In this document: piece after piece, positions 38,301 to 50,455 of the stretch | How positions within the stretch are numbered: position 1 is the first letter of the stretch | Layout of the letters: each line of letters starts with the position of its first letter | DNA from: Chrysomallon squamiferum | Taxonomy: Eukaryota; Mollusca; Gastropoda; Neomphalida; Peltospiridae | Length of the DNA: 64,000 nt | Direction of reading: 5' to 3' | Assembly (NCBI GenBank): GCA_012295275.1 | Contig: CM022673.1 | Location: 13,774,288 to 13,838,287, forward strand | Program-made: the position numbers and the translations under genes | The notes under the pieces: generated by a model | The model's input: the letters and a program-made list of their open reading frames with translations, nothing else | Databases searched by the model: none | Told to the model about the DNA's origin: nothing

Positions 38301-38492
38301 TTACCTAGGGTAACTTTAACTAGTTTAAGTTTAAATTAGATGCCAGCAGAACGTGAATTAAAAAAATAACATTCCTTATTCTTAATAATTTGTGACAAAA
38401 GCACTTACGCCATGTTGCTGTTTTGGTGGGACACCGAAATTTGGATCCTGAAGATTTTTAAAGCTCGGTTTCACAGCTTCTATAGATGTCAT
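20369..38492 (-). CDS. POLR1B: DNA-directed RNA polymerase I subunit RPA2 (31 exons)
   Basis: Second-largest subunit of RNA polymerase I, which makes pre-rRNA in the nucleolus; about 1142 aa, close to the usual 1100-1200. Exons in transcript order: 38409-38492, 37772-37849, 37339-37398, 37087-37161, 36697-36816, 36324-36387, 35806-35880, 35306-35404, 34597-34692, 34313-34389, 33665-33817, 33339-33392, 33091-33208, 32734-32821, 32268-32386, 31690-31825, 31095-31168, 30174-30374, 29508-29705, 28742-28849, 28032-28208, 27151-27234, 26641-26695, 26250-26346, 25675-25816, 25334-25392, 24898-24995, 22321-22446, 21747-21874, 21088-21252, 20369-20587. Family motifs: [47 protein letters not shown] (about 753), [12 protein letters not shown] (about 885), [20 protein letters not shown] and a C-terminal CxxC...CxxC zinc ribbon. 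Exon 6 lacks 2 nt and shifts frame near residue 152; every other junction is in phase. Confidence 0.93.
21930..22200. repeat. ATG/AAC/AAT low-complexity block in POLR1B intron 28
   Basis: Mixed trinucleotide repeats (GATGAT, AACAAC, ATAATA) and A-runs between exon 29 (21747-21874) and exon 28 (22321-22446). Nothing coding is seen. Confidence 0.7.
22436..24180 (-). repeat. 43-bp minisatellite carrying the exon 28 acceptor (POLR1B intron 27)
   Basis: About 40 units, mostly 43 bp with some longer forms from internal CACTTCACAAA duplication. On the minus strand each has GTGTTTTCAG followed by GAATGATGATAC. The true exon 28 border is TGTTTTCAG followed by GGATGATGATAG at 22446, and the nearest copy keeps GGATGATGATA exactly. 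Beyond about 23950 the units drift to a 42-bp form (AAAGTAACATCTATCTCCAA). Because 43 is not a multiple of 3, using one decoy acceptor would shift the frame. Confidence 0.9.
26755..26800. repeat. (AAT)n microsatellite in POLR1B intron 22
   Basis: An AAT/ATA run between exon 23 (26641-26695) and exon 22 (27151-27234), adjoining ATT/GTT triplets. Similar runs occur near 27596-27690. Confidence 0.85.
30575..31010. repeat. Foldback (inverted-repeat) element in POLR1B intron 17
   Basis: The sequence around 30575-30713 (containing TTACCTAACTCTCCTGAAAT and ACAAAGAATCTAT) recurs in reverse complement at about 30890-31010, with TA/TATG microsatellite between. The arms are imperfect but extend over roughly 120 bases in two blocks. 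This fits a MITE-like foldback element or a local inverted duplication. Confidence 0.65.
36236..36256. repeat. Short (GA)n run in POLR1B intron 6
   Basis: A GAGA tract of about ten units in the intron between exon 7 (35806-35880) and exon 6 (36324-36387). Confidence 0.8.
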
Positions 38493-38612
38493 GTTATCTG
38501 TTCAATACAAAAACCATGTGCTTCCTGCTTTGTGTGACAAAAATATCAACTTCCGCAGGGGACATAATTGGTATATCTGCGGCAATCCCAACGTTAAGCA
38601 CTATATCTGTAT

Positions 38613-38645
<33 letters not shown>

Positions 38646-38678
38646 CTTATTGAAAATTAAAAGTGAATAGTATTTTAA

Positions 38679-38719
<41 letters not shown>

Positions 38720-40307
38720 TAACTTTTTTTGAAAAAAACGTTCAATTTCAGTGACTTGCCAAAATCGATATGGAAAACTAAACAAAATCAATATAAATCA
38801 AAGGAACATTAACTTTAAAAAAGTAGAAGGGAAACCGACGTCAGTTTTGTACAGCAACATACAGAAAGAAAGCACGCTCTAGACGCACTGTACAACTTCA
38901 TTTGATGTACGTCTGTGTGTGTGTGTGTGTGCATATATATTACACACATAGTAAATGTGTGTGTATACATGCATATACTGTCTATAATAGAGTACATGTG
39001 TGTCTAATATTGTGTATAATACATGCATGTGCATAATGCACTACATATATATGTATACATATACATGCAAATATAAAACAAGTACACACATATACACACG
39101 CACTGATATACACACACACACACACACACACATATATAAATGTACTTACCCAGGTACACACACAAATTAAAGGCACGTTTTTTTATGTGTGAATGTACAT
39201 TCATAACGCATATCTACACACACACTCTCACACACACACACAAACATACATTCTTATATATACAAATAAAGACATACATATGCCTACATGTACGCTTATG
39301 TATATGTGGACGTACATACACATGTACACATACAAACGTATATAAAAAAATACACGTTTGCACTCAAGACAAGCTAACCTTTGTACGTACATAACAAAAA
39401 AAACCACGTAGGTATAGAGATCGATACAGAAAAAAACATACACACTCGAAAACACACAAACTCACATATACAAATCCACACAGATCCCCCCAAAAACACT
39501 TGAAAAGAAAAACACCAGTCAATCAAAAGCATATACGTACCCAGAAACACACATCACATTAAAACAAAAGAAAACATAAACAAAAAGAAACAATATATAT
39601 ATAGATATAGATATAGATGCACATACATGTACTCGGAAACGCAAAAAGTTACCAGACCCATATCATACATTTAAAAACACGGGAAAGTCAGTGAGGTTTG
39701 GCTGCAATCTATCTCTGTCTGCCTTTGTCTTGTCATAGAGGCTAAACCATGCATTTAATATCGTTATGTACGCCTAAATAGTAATTACTATATTGCTTAA
39801 ATGGTATTTGATTGTTGAAAACACAGAGTCGGTAAAAACATTATGGAAGTTTGTCATCTTTCGACGACTCACTTTACAAAATTGTATAACACTTAGTAAC
39901 TGTTATTTTATATAGAAATGCCTTATTAATTGTCAGTTATTATTATTAATGAAACGCAATTTCTGACGCAGTTATGTTAAGAAGTTGTTAAAACAGAATT
40001 TTAACTATAAACTCGTATAGTACGACTTTGCAATATTTCTCTGACTGCACTGCATACGTCGATAGGACTACAAGGCGTTGAGGCCAACTTTCTTATATGC
40101 TGGATTTAGTTTTCATTACCATAATGTGGTAAGGTAGCTATGGCAACCTGGTTACGGTTTTGTCAAACGAATACAATCTTTTTATTTGAGTTTAGAGTAA
40201 TCTAACCTGACAAGGGAGATAATTCTTGAAAAGAGCGCCATTTACAACTTTTATTTTCGTTAAATTTTGATAGAAGTGTCAAAATGCCCTAGACGTTGTT
40301 TAACAAA
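38493..40307. promoter_or_regulatory. Divergent intergenic region between POLR1B and PSMC3IP
   Basis: The 1.8-kb gap between two start codons on opposite strands must hold both promoters or a shared one. It contains a long T-tract (38618-38645), an ATA run (38682-38715) and a CA/TG/TA-rich block (38910-39480). Open frames in that block are translations of the CA repeat. No TATA box is evident near either start. Confidence 0.5.
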
Positions 40308-43300
40308 ATGAGTAAATCAAAAGAAGCAGGTACTAATTCAACCTGAATAATTAAAGGCAATTTACTTAAAATTATATTGTGGAATAGAGAGTTAAAACGA
40401 TAGACTATGATATATTTCAACTGATCCCAGTTCCAGAGACGATGATTCTTGATTGCAAAATGAACAGAAATAAGTGTGCATAACTTCTACCTTTTGAAAG
40501 TTGACTTCCAAATTAATTCTGGGTAGAATATAAAAGGATATTATTAATGTTATTGTAATTATTTTAACCAGTCATATTCACTTATTTTATAAATGAATAC
40601 AATGAACAAAACTTTGATAAAATTTAAAAGTAAAATGAAACTTATTTATACATATCCATTTTCGGTTTTCCCCATTCAGAGGCAGCAAAAGGTGTTCTTA
40701 CCTACCTTACCCAGCAGAACAGACCATACAGTGTTGTGGATATTTTTAACAACTATGGAAAACAATATGGCAAAACGGTATTGTATTTAAAAAAGTGATA
40801 ATTATTTTCTTCCCTTTTATTTTTAAAATCTTTAATTTCTGCAACTTGTTTCATTCATAATAATAATAATAATAAAAAAAGAATCTTATCACTGGTCATT
40901 ACTGTTTCACTGTTTATGGAACTCTTTAATGTGTAATTGGTTATTTTTATTATTTCACAGGCAGTACAGAAAGCTTGTGAGAGTTTGGCTGAGGAAGGTA
41001 AAATCATAGAAAAGGTGTACGGCAAACAAAAAGTTTATGTTGCTGATCAGGTAGTACACATGTTTAGTGTTGTTGCTTAATTTACCAAAAATAGAAGCAA
41101 AATCACATCAAAAAAATATAATACATCTTTATCACATTTTCAAATTGTTTTAAATAATGAATTTACCACATAAGATATAATATTTCTTATTATCATTTCA
41201 GTTTAAAAAATAAGAAAGACTAGAAAATCTGCCCAGTTAGAAAAATGTTCATTATTAATATTATTTATTACTCGAAGAGTCAAATATTTGTTATTGTTGC
41301 AGTGTTAAAAAATAATAAATAAATAATGAATGAAATATTAAACCAAAACAAATCTGCCCAGTTAGAAAAGATAATCATTATTACTAATGTAGTAGAAATA
41401 TGAAATTACTAGTGCGGTAATGTAATTTTAAAAATAGTAAGGAATCTATATTTTCTCAAACTTTTTAAAACGTATATTATTTTTTTAGTCTCAGTTCCCA
41501 GATGTGAACGATGAGGAGCTAAAGGCCATGGATTTGAAAATCTCTAAATTAACTGAAGATTTGCAGAATGAACAAGTGGAAATGAAGAAACTAGAGAACG
41601 GTAACGTAAATAAAAATGACAGCATGTCTGTGCTGATCTCTTTAGAAAATATAACAGACATGTAATGAAGTATCAGTACTTTTATTTTTCCTATATCTGA
41701 AAGAATCTTATTCTTTGACCTCTGAAACAATTTAGTGTTTTGTCCAATGAAATAACATTAAAAATGTCACACATTGTAGAATGTATCTAGATCTAGTTAA
41801 CTACATTGCCTCTTCACTTTCACCAGAAGTATTATGTAAGAATCAGTTAATTTTTATAATGACACTAATAATAATTTGTGTGTGGATTTAATTCCTTAAA
41901 ATGAATAGCGTGTCACTTGCTAAATTTTGATACTAAAATGTATTTTATTTATAGTAATAAGAATGTTTGTTATTTCAGAATTAAAAACGTTAAATAGTTC
42001 CATAACAACAAAGGATGCCCAGAGTCAGATTGAAGAGATCACAAAAGAGGTTATTTTTCATTTTATTTTTTAATTAAATTTATTTTTTATATAAATCTGG
42101 AAAAAGGATATTTGAATAACAATAACTATAATGTTCCACTGAGATGTGTTGAATATTGCTATAGTCAGAAACATTATAACATTCAACCTTTTACATTTAT
42201 ATTATCTGTTCTCTCCTTGATAAAAATTAATTTTATAAAAAAATTTTTTAAGCACTTCTAATTTTAGAATATTTGAAAGAACGACAGCATATGTTATAAA
42301 TACAGAATATATTTTTATTCTTCTGCTAGTAGTATGCAAATATAATGGATTTTTTTCTAGATTCAACTAATGACAGAAAAATTGAATGTTCTGAAAGAAG
42401 GCAGAGTTTTGGTTTCAAAAGAAGAAAAAGAAAAAGTATTTTGATTTAATACTCATAACATTCATCACTTTTTTATTTTTGTACATGCTCAGTTGTATAA
42501 TTATATTTATCTTTCTTTAATTTTACAAGATGTATTTATGCATTCAGTTTATGGTTATTTTGTAATATGCTGTATTATACAGTTCTGATGTATTGTTTTA
42601 TTTTGTTCACATTGAAACTGAATATTAAATAGTAGCCATTGATTGTGATGTTAAGACTGACTGCAAACTTATTGTTCACCATTGTGTGAAAGTTAACACG
42701 TGATATGATAAGCTGTGAGTCTTAAAACTAAACAACTTGCTACTGTTTATTTATTCCTCTTTATAGCCAGTTTCACAAAACTTAGTCAGCAGTTTTCATT
42801 AGCATTAGTATTTGTGCAAAAGAGATTTTTAAAAAATCCCACAAGTAGAAGTGGAAATAAGCTTGTTTTGTTTGATTGAATATTATTTTAATTTAAAAAA
42901 AAAAATAAAAAATTTCTTTTTAGGTTTACAAAAACAGAACAAAATATGTGAAGGAATGGAGGAAGAGGAAAAGAATTGTAAGATTTCAAAAAACTTAAAA
43001 AACAGAACCAAAACAAACTGAACTTTTGTAAACACATTCATTTATTTTCAGATGTTTATTTTTTATCAGTATTTGCTATTTATCTTCTAATATTTTAAAA
43101 TTTATTCTGTTGAAAACAATGTTATCATTTTATACTCTACATACAAATTGAGACGTGTATATTCAAACAGTGTTTATCTTTGCTGATTGGTTTGTTTTCA
43201 TTTATTTAAACGCATTTCATCACAAAAGGTAGCTTATATTCCTCACTTTTCTGAAATCTTCGATCTGCTAAGTTGACAATCTTTGTGTATTGTATGGACA

Positions 43301-43982
43301 TGGCATGCATAGTCATGCAACAAAACATATTTTTTAAAGAATACTTTTCTAATAGTGCTTTTATGATTATATGCTAAGTTAAACTAAAATGTTTATGTAA
43401 ATTAGGATCATTTAATTTTTCAGTCAACTGATATAATCAGTGCGATTCTTGAAGGTTATCCTAAAACAAAGAAACAGCTGCTGGTACGCTAATCTTGCTG
43501 TCTGTTTGTGTGTCACAGTCAACAGATACAAAACTGGATATTTAATTTTCTCACAAATATCATTAATAAAAAACCCAGTTGTTGCTGATTATAAAAAAAC
43601 AAAGAGTATTTATTTTTTTAGTCTGTGAAGATGAATTGTTCAAAATGTAACAGTAACTGCATTCTATACTGTTGTTTATCTGTATCTAGATATTCACACC
43701 GATTTATTGTAATATTACCTCCTATATTAGGTTGAAAATATTTTAAATATTTGTTAATTTTTGAAGTTCTTTTCTTTCTTTTTAATTAAACACTATATTC
43801 AGTTTTTTCAACATGTGTTTTTGTTTGTGGTTATTTTCATAACTGCAAAAGTCACTTTTTTACATATGTAGTATAATTCTATATCTTTTGATTTCAATTA
43901 ATTTTTTATAACTTTTATGCTACAGGAGGAAATTGGGATTGAAACTGATGAAGACTACAGCGTATCTCCTCCAGAAGTTTGA
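40308..43982 (+). CDS. PSMC3IP: Homologous-pairing protein 2 (HOP2), 9 exons
   Basis: 212 aa; the vertebrate protein is about 217. HOP2 pairs with MND1 in the nucleus and stimulates DMC1/RAD51 strand invasion during meiotic recombination. Exons: 40308-40329, 40680-40777, 40961-41050, 41489-41600, 41979-42049, 42361-42435, 42924-42977, 43424-43483, 43926-43982. All are GT-AG and all in phase. The N-terminal winged helix (about residues 9-70) contains QQNRPYSVVDIFNN and GKIIEKVYGKQKVYVADQ. A coiled coil (about 75-150) is rich in Leu, Lys and Glu. The C-terminal part has KYVKEWRKRKR, AILEGYPKTKKQ and IGIETDEDYSV, which are diagnostic of the family. The start is supported by the MSK-type N terminus. 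No breaks are seen. Confidence 0.95.
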
Positions 43983-44415
43983 TGTAAGAAAGATGGATAT
44001 GAAATAAGAAATAAATGTATGTAAATAATAAAACTTAATATACTTTGTGTGTATGCATATGTGATTTAGGTTCATGTAAATATGTCCATTTTCTCAGTAT
44101 TTAATAAAGAACGATCTTCTGTTATTAGTAGAATGATAAAATTCTGTGTTGATGTATAATATTGTTGTCCAAAGCCATAAGCTGTATGAGAACACCATAC
44201 ACTGGATATTTTTTTTTTTTTTAAATTAGAAAGACAAGCATTTCTAAGAATTAATTTGATTAGTTTTATTGCAATGTCTTAAACTGTCTATCTGTTTATT
44301 TATAGAAATAATGTTATCTTGTACATACTGCATACTGTAGACTGGTGAATAATTTGAAAATGTTAAATGTGTTACCTAATGAAAATAAACATTACTTATA
44401 TCTTTATTATTTTTA

Positions 44416-44446
<31 letters not shown>

Positions 44447-46672
44447 TATATGTATGTTATTGTTATGTAGGGCTATCTATTATCAAAGTTTATGGTTTAC
44501 GTTTTTCATACTGCGACCCCTTATGAGCAACTCAGTATGATCGATGACCCCCTTTAACAAATTTGATTCAATAATATCTTTTTATCGACCAAAGACAGTA
44601 CAAAAAGAATCTGTATTCATTATGTCAAGTCCCAAACCTATCTACAGGTTTTTATTTATTCCTCCTTCCAAGTCAGGTTGAAAACCTATGATTTAGACAT
44701 TAAGTTTTGCATGACTGAGAATGTTTCCTAAATATATGCAGCTGCATACAAAATACAAAGACCATTACTGGTACATTTAACAAAATCATATCATTTCATA
44801 ATTCTTTATTATCAATAATTTATAAATGAAAAATGACTAGGAAACTGACAAATAGTGTCATGTGAAAAAGCCTGTTATTTTCATTAACAGAAAAAAGGTA
44901 ATAAATTCTTAAGTGTATAGAAAACATTTTGTAATTTTTTTTTTTTTTAGGAAATACACTGATAAACACTGTCTGTAAAATGAAATAATTCAGATTATGT
45001 TCAGTTTCTAAGAAAGGATATTTATGAACACCTTAATTAATCTTGATATACCTTACATTGCTTGTAGAAGCTGGTAATTAATGATTTCTGTTTACACACC
45101 AGTGGAAACATCAACTGGAATACAGTCATTTGAGATCAAAAGATACTTCAGAGGCTAATAAATATAAGACTAAATTTAAAAATTTACTTGTGATACTAAA
45201 AGTAAATGTATCACATTCGTTGTCACATCCAAACTTGAGCATGAAAAATAATACATAAATATATCACAGTTATACACAAAAGTATGTAGACTCATATATT
45301 TAGTATATAATATCAATAATAATATGCATGGACTTGACTCACGAAAACAGATCTAGGCATGGTATTGATAGAACCCTTTATGAACAAAATGTTTTCACTC
45401 GTTTTTAATATATACCCATACAAACATGAAAGAAATAATCTTTTAGTTGTTCTTATAAACTCTTACATCTGTTTTTTTTTTATACATTCACCTAAAGACT
45501 GAGTCTATCCTTCTCATACAGAGAAAATTATTAGTTAATGTGATTACCTCACATAACAGGTGTAAAACACAAGTATTTGCATATTACAGACATTTTTTCT
45601 AACTCACTGTTTTCAACAAGTGAAGTAACTTGTTAACAGTCAGAATTTTGATTAATTATATTGCACATTAAAGTATATCCTGTATGATTCTAATAGAAGT
45701 AAGTTGGAAACATTTTATTTTTAAATTTGACAAGTTGATGTATGTTTGCAGTGATAATTTGAGGAATATGCCAAATGCTATGGCTCTATGATAAAATGTG
45801 CAAGATAATTATAAGAAATCTAATACTTTTGATTTAGAAAAGGTGACAGAGAATAAACTGTGTTAGTAACGAAACTATATTAGTAAATGGAAACTGAGAA
45901 GTAGTAAGTAGATGTCGTAAAATCATGAATGACAATAATAAGTCAGATCAGTAGCAAGCATAAGACATTTTTTTGATTACAAACTAATTTATATAACTAT
46001 ACAAAAGTAGATAGAAGAATAAAACTTCCACAGTCCAACTCATAAATAAGTTTGTTAAACATTCCAAGATAAGTGTAAAAATGCAAAAGAAAATGCATCA
46101 ATAACAATTCAAAATAAATGAATATATAGAATATAACAAGCACAATATTCTGTAAGAAAATATGAAAATTCTATAACTTTAAAAAATACAGCATTATACA
46201 GGATCAATAAAATCTGTAATTAATACCTGCATTATGTCTGTGTTGTGCATAGAAAGTATTGTAATCAAGATAAAATTTGTGTCATGAACATTTCACAATA
46301 ATCTGAAAAGTGGAAGTCATAAACTGCAGAAGAGCAACTGTCCTCTGTGAAAGTTCACAGTCATTTCAAGTAAGTATGTGTGTGATTTGAACAGCTGTTT
46401 GCCCTCACAGAAATGTCCTGTGCAAACACAAACAAGAACTATTGTTCATGTCAAACCATATCACCTGGTTTTGAAATCATTAACAAGATGTTAATTTATG
46501 TAGTGCAGTAAAAGTGAAAAATTTGTGAAATACATTGTTATGGTTTCTGCAACATGATGAAACATTGTAGAGTTTGTAATCTTCAGTTGTTACGATTAAG
46601 TATCAGTAGCAACATACTGTAGTAAAACAAATCACTATTTCAACATTGCACATAAACATTTCTGAATTTATC
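43983..46672. other. PSMC3IP 3' UTR and intergenic sequence
   Basis: Polyadenylation hexamers on the plus strand occur at 44010, 44027 and 44384; the first two are 28-45 bases after the stop. An ATT run lies at about 44409-44447. From about 46105 the sequence is the 3' UTR/flank of the minus-strand DUSP19 gene and has an inverted twin at 49873-50455. Nothing else coding is seen. Confidence 0.55.
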
Positions 46673-47864
46673 TTATTTTGGATTTTTCAGTTTTTTAACT
46701 TTTTTCTTCTTCAACAATTCCTGAAATGCCTGTAACTGGGCTACAAACCCTGGATTTGGACAGGTTTTCTCTCTTTTTGTTCTCAAGTACTTGAAAGCTT
46801 TTTCAAAACTCATACCTTTTTGTTGCATCAGGTACGCAATGACAAACGTTGCTGACCTGGACACCCCAGCATTGCAGTGCACCAGGACACACCCTTCTCT
46901 CCGCCCTTCTTCAATGAAGTTTACAGCTTTTTCAAAATGCTGCATGATTTCTGTCTCTGGGGTGTCACGCAGTTCAATTGTCAGATATTTAAATTTGTAC
47001 GGGAAGAGATTTTCAACCAGAGTGGCACAGTTGAGGATGTGAGTCACTTTGTAGGATGTCAGGATATCCAGATTGTGAGCAACATCCTGTGAGCCTGTAC
47101 AAACATCAAATAAGCGTGCAATTAAGTGTGAACAATACAGTTCAAATTGAAGACAGTAAAAATAAAACTTAAAGACTCTGAAGAAGTGGAAATTTCACAA
47201 TATTACCATTTGTTGCAGGGAAATTCAGGTTTTGTGTGTAGACATTTTAAGTATTTTTATTTATTAAAAAAAGCAAAATAAACAAGTAAAAGACAATTGT
47301 TTTTCATACCCAACTCTTCAAAACAGCAGAAAAAAATGAAATGAAATGTCCCTGGCAACTGTAACAGACATTTTCTAACTGACCAGTCACATGACTGTTT
47401 TTAGAATGCTATTTACGCTGTTATCTATTTCAGTAAAAGATCCATAACAAACAGATCTAAGGAAGCTCACTGATTCAAAAACAAACCTCAGAATGTTTAT
47501 CTGATCAGTGAACCATGACAGTATGGAAATTATTTTTTCCTTTCCACATGATCTGTGGTTACAGTGAAATAGAATTCACACATAATAACTCACCCATGAT
47601 AAGTCCAGGCAGTACTTCTCCCACTTGTAGATCTTGTCTCACATCTCCAACATAACCAAGCTCACCAGTGCTAATACTCTTAATAACCACTCTCCCATCT
47701 TCATCCTTTCCTTCTACTATCTGTCTTCCATCAACAGTTGTCACTTTTGTGTCGGTTTTACGTAACTTGAGTTTGTCAAATGTTGCCAGTAGCTGTGTCA
47801 GTTTGCTGGGTGGAGGTAAGGAACAATGGTTAACGGTATTGATCTCTTCTGCCATCTTTGTCAC
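46673..47864 (-). CDS. DUSP19: Dual-specificity phosphatase 19-like, 2 exons
   Basis: About 230 aa (human about 217). DUSP19 is an atypical dual-specificity phosphatase linked to the JNK pathway. Exons in transcript order: 47594-47864 and 46673-47094, joined in phase across a GT-AG intron of 499 nt. Exon 1 carries the family N-terminal region (KLRKTDTKVTTVDGRQIVE, GELGYVGDVRQDLQVGEVLP). Exon 2 is the phosphatase domain: GSQDVAHNLDIL, KVTHILNCATLVEN, the general acid in ELRDTPE (about D134) and the P-loop VLVHCNAGVSRSAT (Cys about 164, Arg about 170). The C terminus is lysine-rich. An internal Met at residue 4 is an alternative start. An inverted duplicate of exon 2 lies at 49463-49872. Confidence 0.9.
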
Positions 47865-48084
47865 TACAAGAATTTCAAAAATTCCTTAAAAGAATTAACA
47901 GTAGTGATAAATATATACAAATCACAGTAGAATATTGAACATACATATAATTAAAGTCCTTTTAAAAGTAATGATACGAATACTATTCACAGTATAACAT
48001 GGAATATACAATTAAATTTCTGTAATTATAAGAAAGGAAGAAGTGTTTTATGTAATAATTTTAAACAATAACTGTCAATACCCA

Positions 48085-48090
48085 ACAGAC

Positions 48091-48145
<55 letters not shown>
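48085..48145. repeat. (TTA)n microsatellite
   Basis: A pure ATT/TTA run upstream of the DUSP19 start on the minus strand. A TA run follows at about 48309-48344. Confidence 0.9.
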
Positions 48146-48148
<3 letters not shown>

Positions 48149-48308
48149 AATAACAAACCTTTTATTAATGCGTCATCCCATAAAAAAGAAGGTATTTACT
48201 GCATCATTTGATACACCTGATGTGGTATACACTAACAGTAACACAGACGACTGAATTTGTGATCGAAAAACGCTCTTCTTCTGATTCCGATTAGCCTTAA
48301 TTAAGATA

Positions 48309-48347
<39 letters not shown>

Positions 48348-48814
48348 TATACTGATTTTCTTAACCTACATCTGTGCTTACACACTGTAGTGTTTCGTAA
48401 TTGGCAGTAAATACTAGCTGAAACAGTTTGCTACCCTAAAATAATTTTTTTTAGTGAATTCAGAATTCATAATTCAATTGTCAGTATAGAATTACAGATT
48501 ATATATAATTATTTTATTTATTTGAATGCTTGATGTAACATACAATTTTCATCCTTTAAAGTGGATACTGCTTACAGTGTTTTTTTTTACATGATTGACA
48601 TATAAATTATCATAAATAAATAAATAAATAAATTATTAAATAACCTGATAATTTTAGTTAAATATCTAAAGCCTTCTTCAGTTCTTAATTTCCTAGAGAA
48701 TTCAGTGTTCACCTACATGTAGAACGACCCTGTATTTATTTAAAAGTTAATGAACGAAATTAAGTTTCCAATCGAAAACATTCATCATAACAAACCGATT
48801 AAACTTTCTGACTA

Positions 48815-48918
48815 TGTTTACAAACATCTTCATTGAAATTGATCGCTTGTGTACTTTCCTCCGCAAACGATGCGCGGTTATAGAATCGTTCAGAGAGCTT
48901 TTATTATGTTGTTCTTCA

Positions 48919-48974
<56 letters not shown>

Positions 48975-49040
48975 GAGTGATTTTGGTTTATCCGCTTGTT
49001 TTTCGTATTCTATAATCAGTGTATAACATTTATGACTGTA
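48815..49040. repeat. Dispersed repeat with (GT)n core, copy 1
   Basis: About 220 bases. The phrases TGTGTACTTTCCTCCGCAAA, ACGATGCGCGGTTATAGAAT and GCTTTTATTATGTTG, then a long GT run (48921-48965), then ATAATCAGTGTATAACATTT, recur in the same order at 60130-60360. This copy abuts the left edge of the inverted DUSP19 duplicate. Confidence 0.75.
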
Positions 49041-49054
49041 TATGTTCACATACT

Positions 49055-50455
49055 TTATAATGATTATATTATTTCAGTATACAGACAAAAATAATATATT
49101 TATAGACTATTCCTTTCCATACTGACATGCTTCACTGATCAGATAAGTATTAAAAATTCAGAAATTTATTTGTGAGTTAGTCAGTAGCCTTAGATCTGTC
49201 AGTTATGGATTCAACTAGCAAATGTCTGTCACAGATGCCAAGCACAGTTATATTTATTTTTTCTGTTATCTTGAAGGGTTCGGTTTTTAATGGATAAAAA
49301 TATTTAAAATGTCTACACACAAAACCTCAATTTCCCTGCAACAAATGGTAATATTGTGAAATTTCCACTTCTTCAGAGTGTTTATTAAGTTTTATTTTTA
49401 CTGTCTTCTATTTGAACTGTATTGTTCACGCTTAATTGCACACTTATTTGATGTTTGTACAGGCTCACAGGATGTTGCTCACAATCTGGATATCCTGACA
49501 TCCTACAAAGTGACTCACATCCTCAACTGTGCCACTCTGGTTGAAAATCTCTTCCCGTACAAATTTAAATATCTGACAATTGAACTGCGTGACACCCCAG
49601 AGACAGAAATTATGCAGCATTTTGAAAAAGCTGTAAACTTCATTGAAGAAGGGCGGAGAGAAGGGTGTGTCCTGGTGCACTGCAATGCTGGGGTGTCCAG
49701 GTCAGCAACATTTGTCATTGCGTACCTGATGCAACAAAAAGGTATGAGTTTTGAAAAAGCTTTCAAGTACTTGAGAACAAAAAGAGAGAAAACCTGTCCA
49801 AATCCAGGGTTTGTTGTCCAGTTACAGGCATTTCAGGAATTGTTGAAGAAGGAAAAAGTTTTAAAAAACTGAAAATTCCAAAATAAGATAAATTCAGAAA
49901 TGTTTATGTGCAATGTTGAAATAGTGATTTGTTTTACTACAGTATGTTGCTACTGATACTTTAATCTTAACAACTGAAGATTACAAACTCTACAATGTTT
50001 CATCATGTTGCAGAAACCATAGCAATGTATTTCACAAATTTTTCACTTTTACTGCACTATTTAAATTAACATCTTGTTAATGATTTCAAAACCAGGTGAT
50101 ATGGTTTGACATGAACAATAGTTCTTGTTTGTGTTTGCACAGGACATTTCTGTGAGGGCAAACAGCTGTTCAAATCACACACATACTTACTTGAAATGAC
50201 TGAACTTTCACAGAGGACAGTTGCTCTTCTGCAGTTTATGACTTTCACTTTTCAGATTATTGTGAAATGTTCATGACACAAATTTTATCTTGATTACAAC
50301 ACTTTCTATGCACAACACAGATATAATGCAGTTATTAATTATAAATTTTATTGATCCTGTATAATGCTATATTTTTTAAAGTTGTAGAATTTTCATATTT
50401 TTCTTACAGAATATTTTGCATGTTATATTTTATACATTCATTTATTTTGACTTAA
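49055..50455. repeat. Inverted segmental duplicate of the DUSP19 3' half
   Basis: Reverse complement of about 46105-47545. It covers most of the DUSP19 intron, all of exon 2, the 3' UTR and flank. Exon 2 and the 3' side differ by only a few percent or less, whereas the distal intron part (49055-49290) is patchier with deletions. The two arms form a spaced inverted repeat centred near 48.3 kb. Confidence 0.85.
49463..49872 (+). pseudogene. Second copy of the DUSP19 catalytic exon, no exon 1
   Basis: The acceptor TTTGTACAG at 49454-49462 and the whole phosphatase exon are preserved, including HCNAGVSR and the general-acid Asp. Against exon 2 of DUSP19 I see only a handful of changes: two silent, one Ala to Val, one Lys to Glu and a 2-nt insertion that replaces the Lys-rich tail with V-L-K-N-stop. 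No copy of exon 1 is visible upstream. An in-frame ATG at 49378 inside the former intron could open a 164-codon frame through the acceptor. It may be a recent pseudogene, an alternative-promoter gene or part of a misassembled haplotype. Confidence 0.7.

Noticed and set aside
38815-39455. Several 60-84 codon frames rich in Cys, Val, His and Thr
   Set aside because: They come from CA/TG/TATG repeats in the POLR1B-PSMC3IP intergenic region.
44500-44700. Possible SINE-like phrase (CTGCGACCCCTTATGAGCAA)
   Set aside because: It resembles short dispersed repeats, but no second copy or tRNA-like A/B boxes are visible in this window.
46791-47092. Plus-strand frames of 71 and 83 codons opposite DUSP19, with mirror images at 49465-49766
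   Set aside because: Antisense shadows of the phosphatase exon; they recur only because that exon is duplicated.
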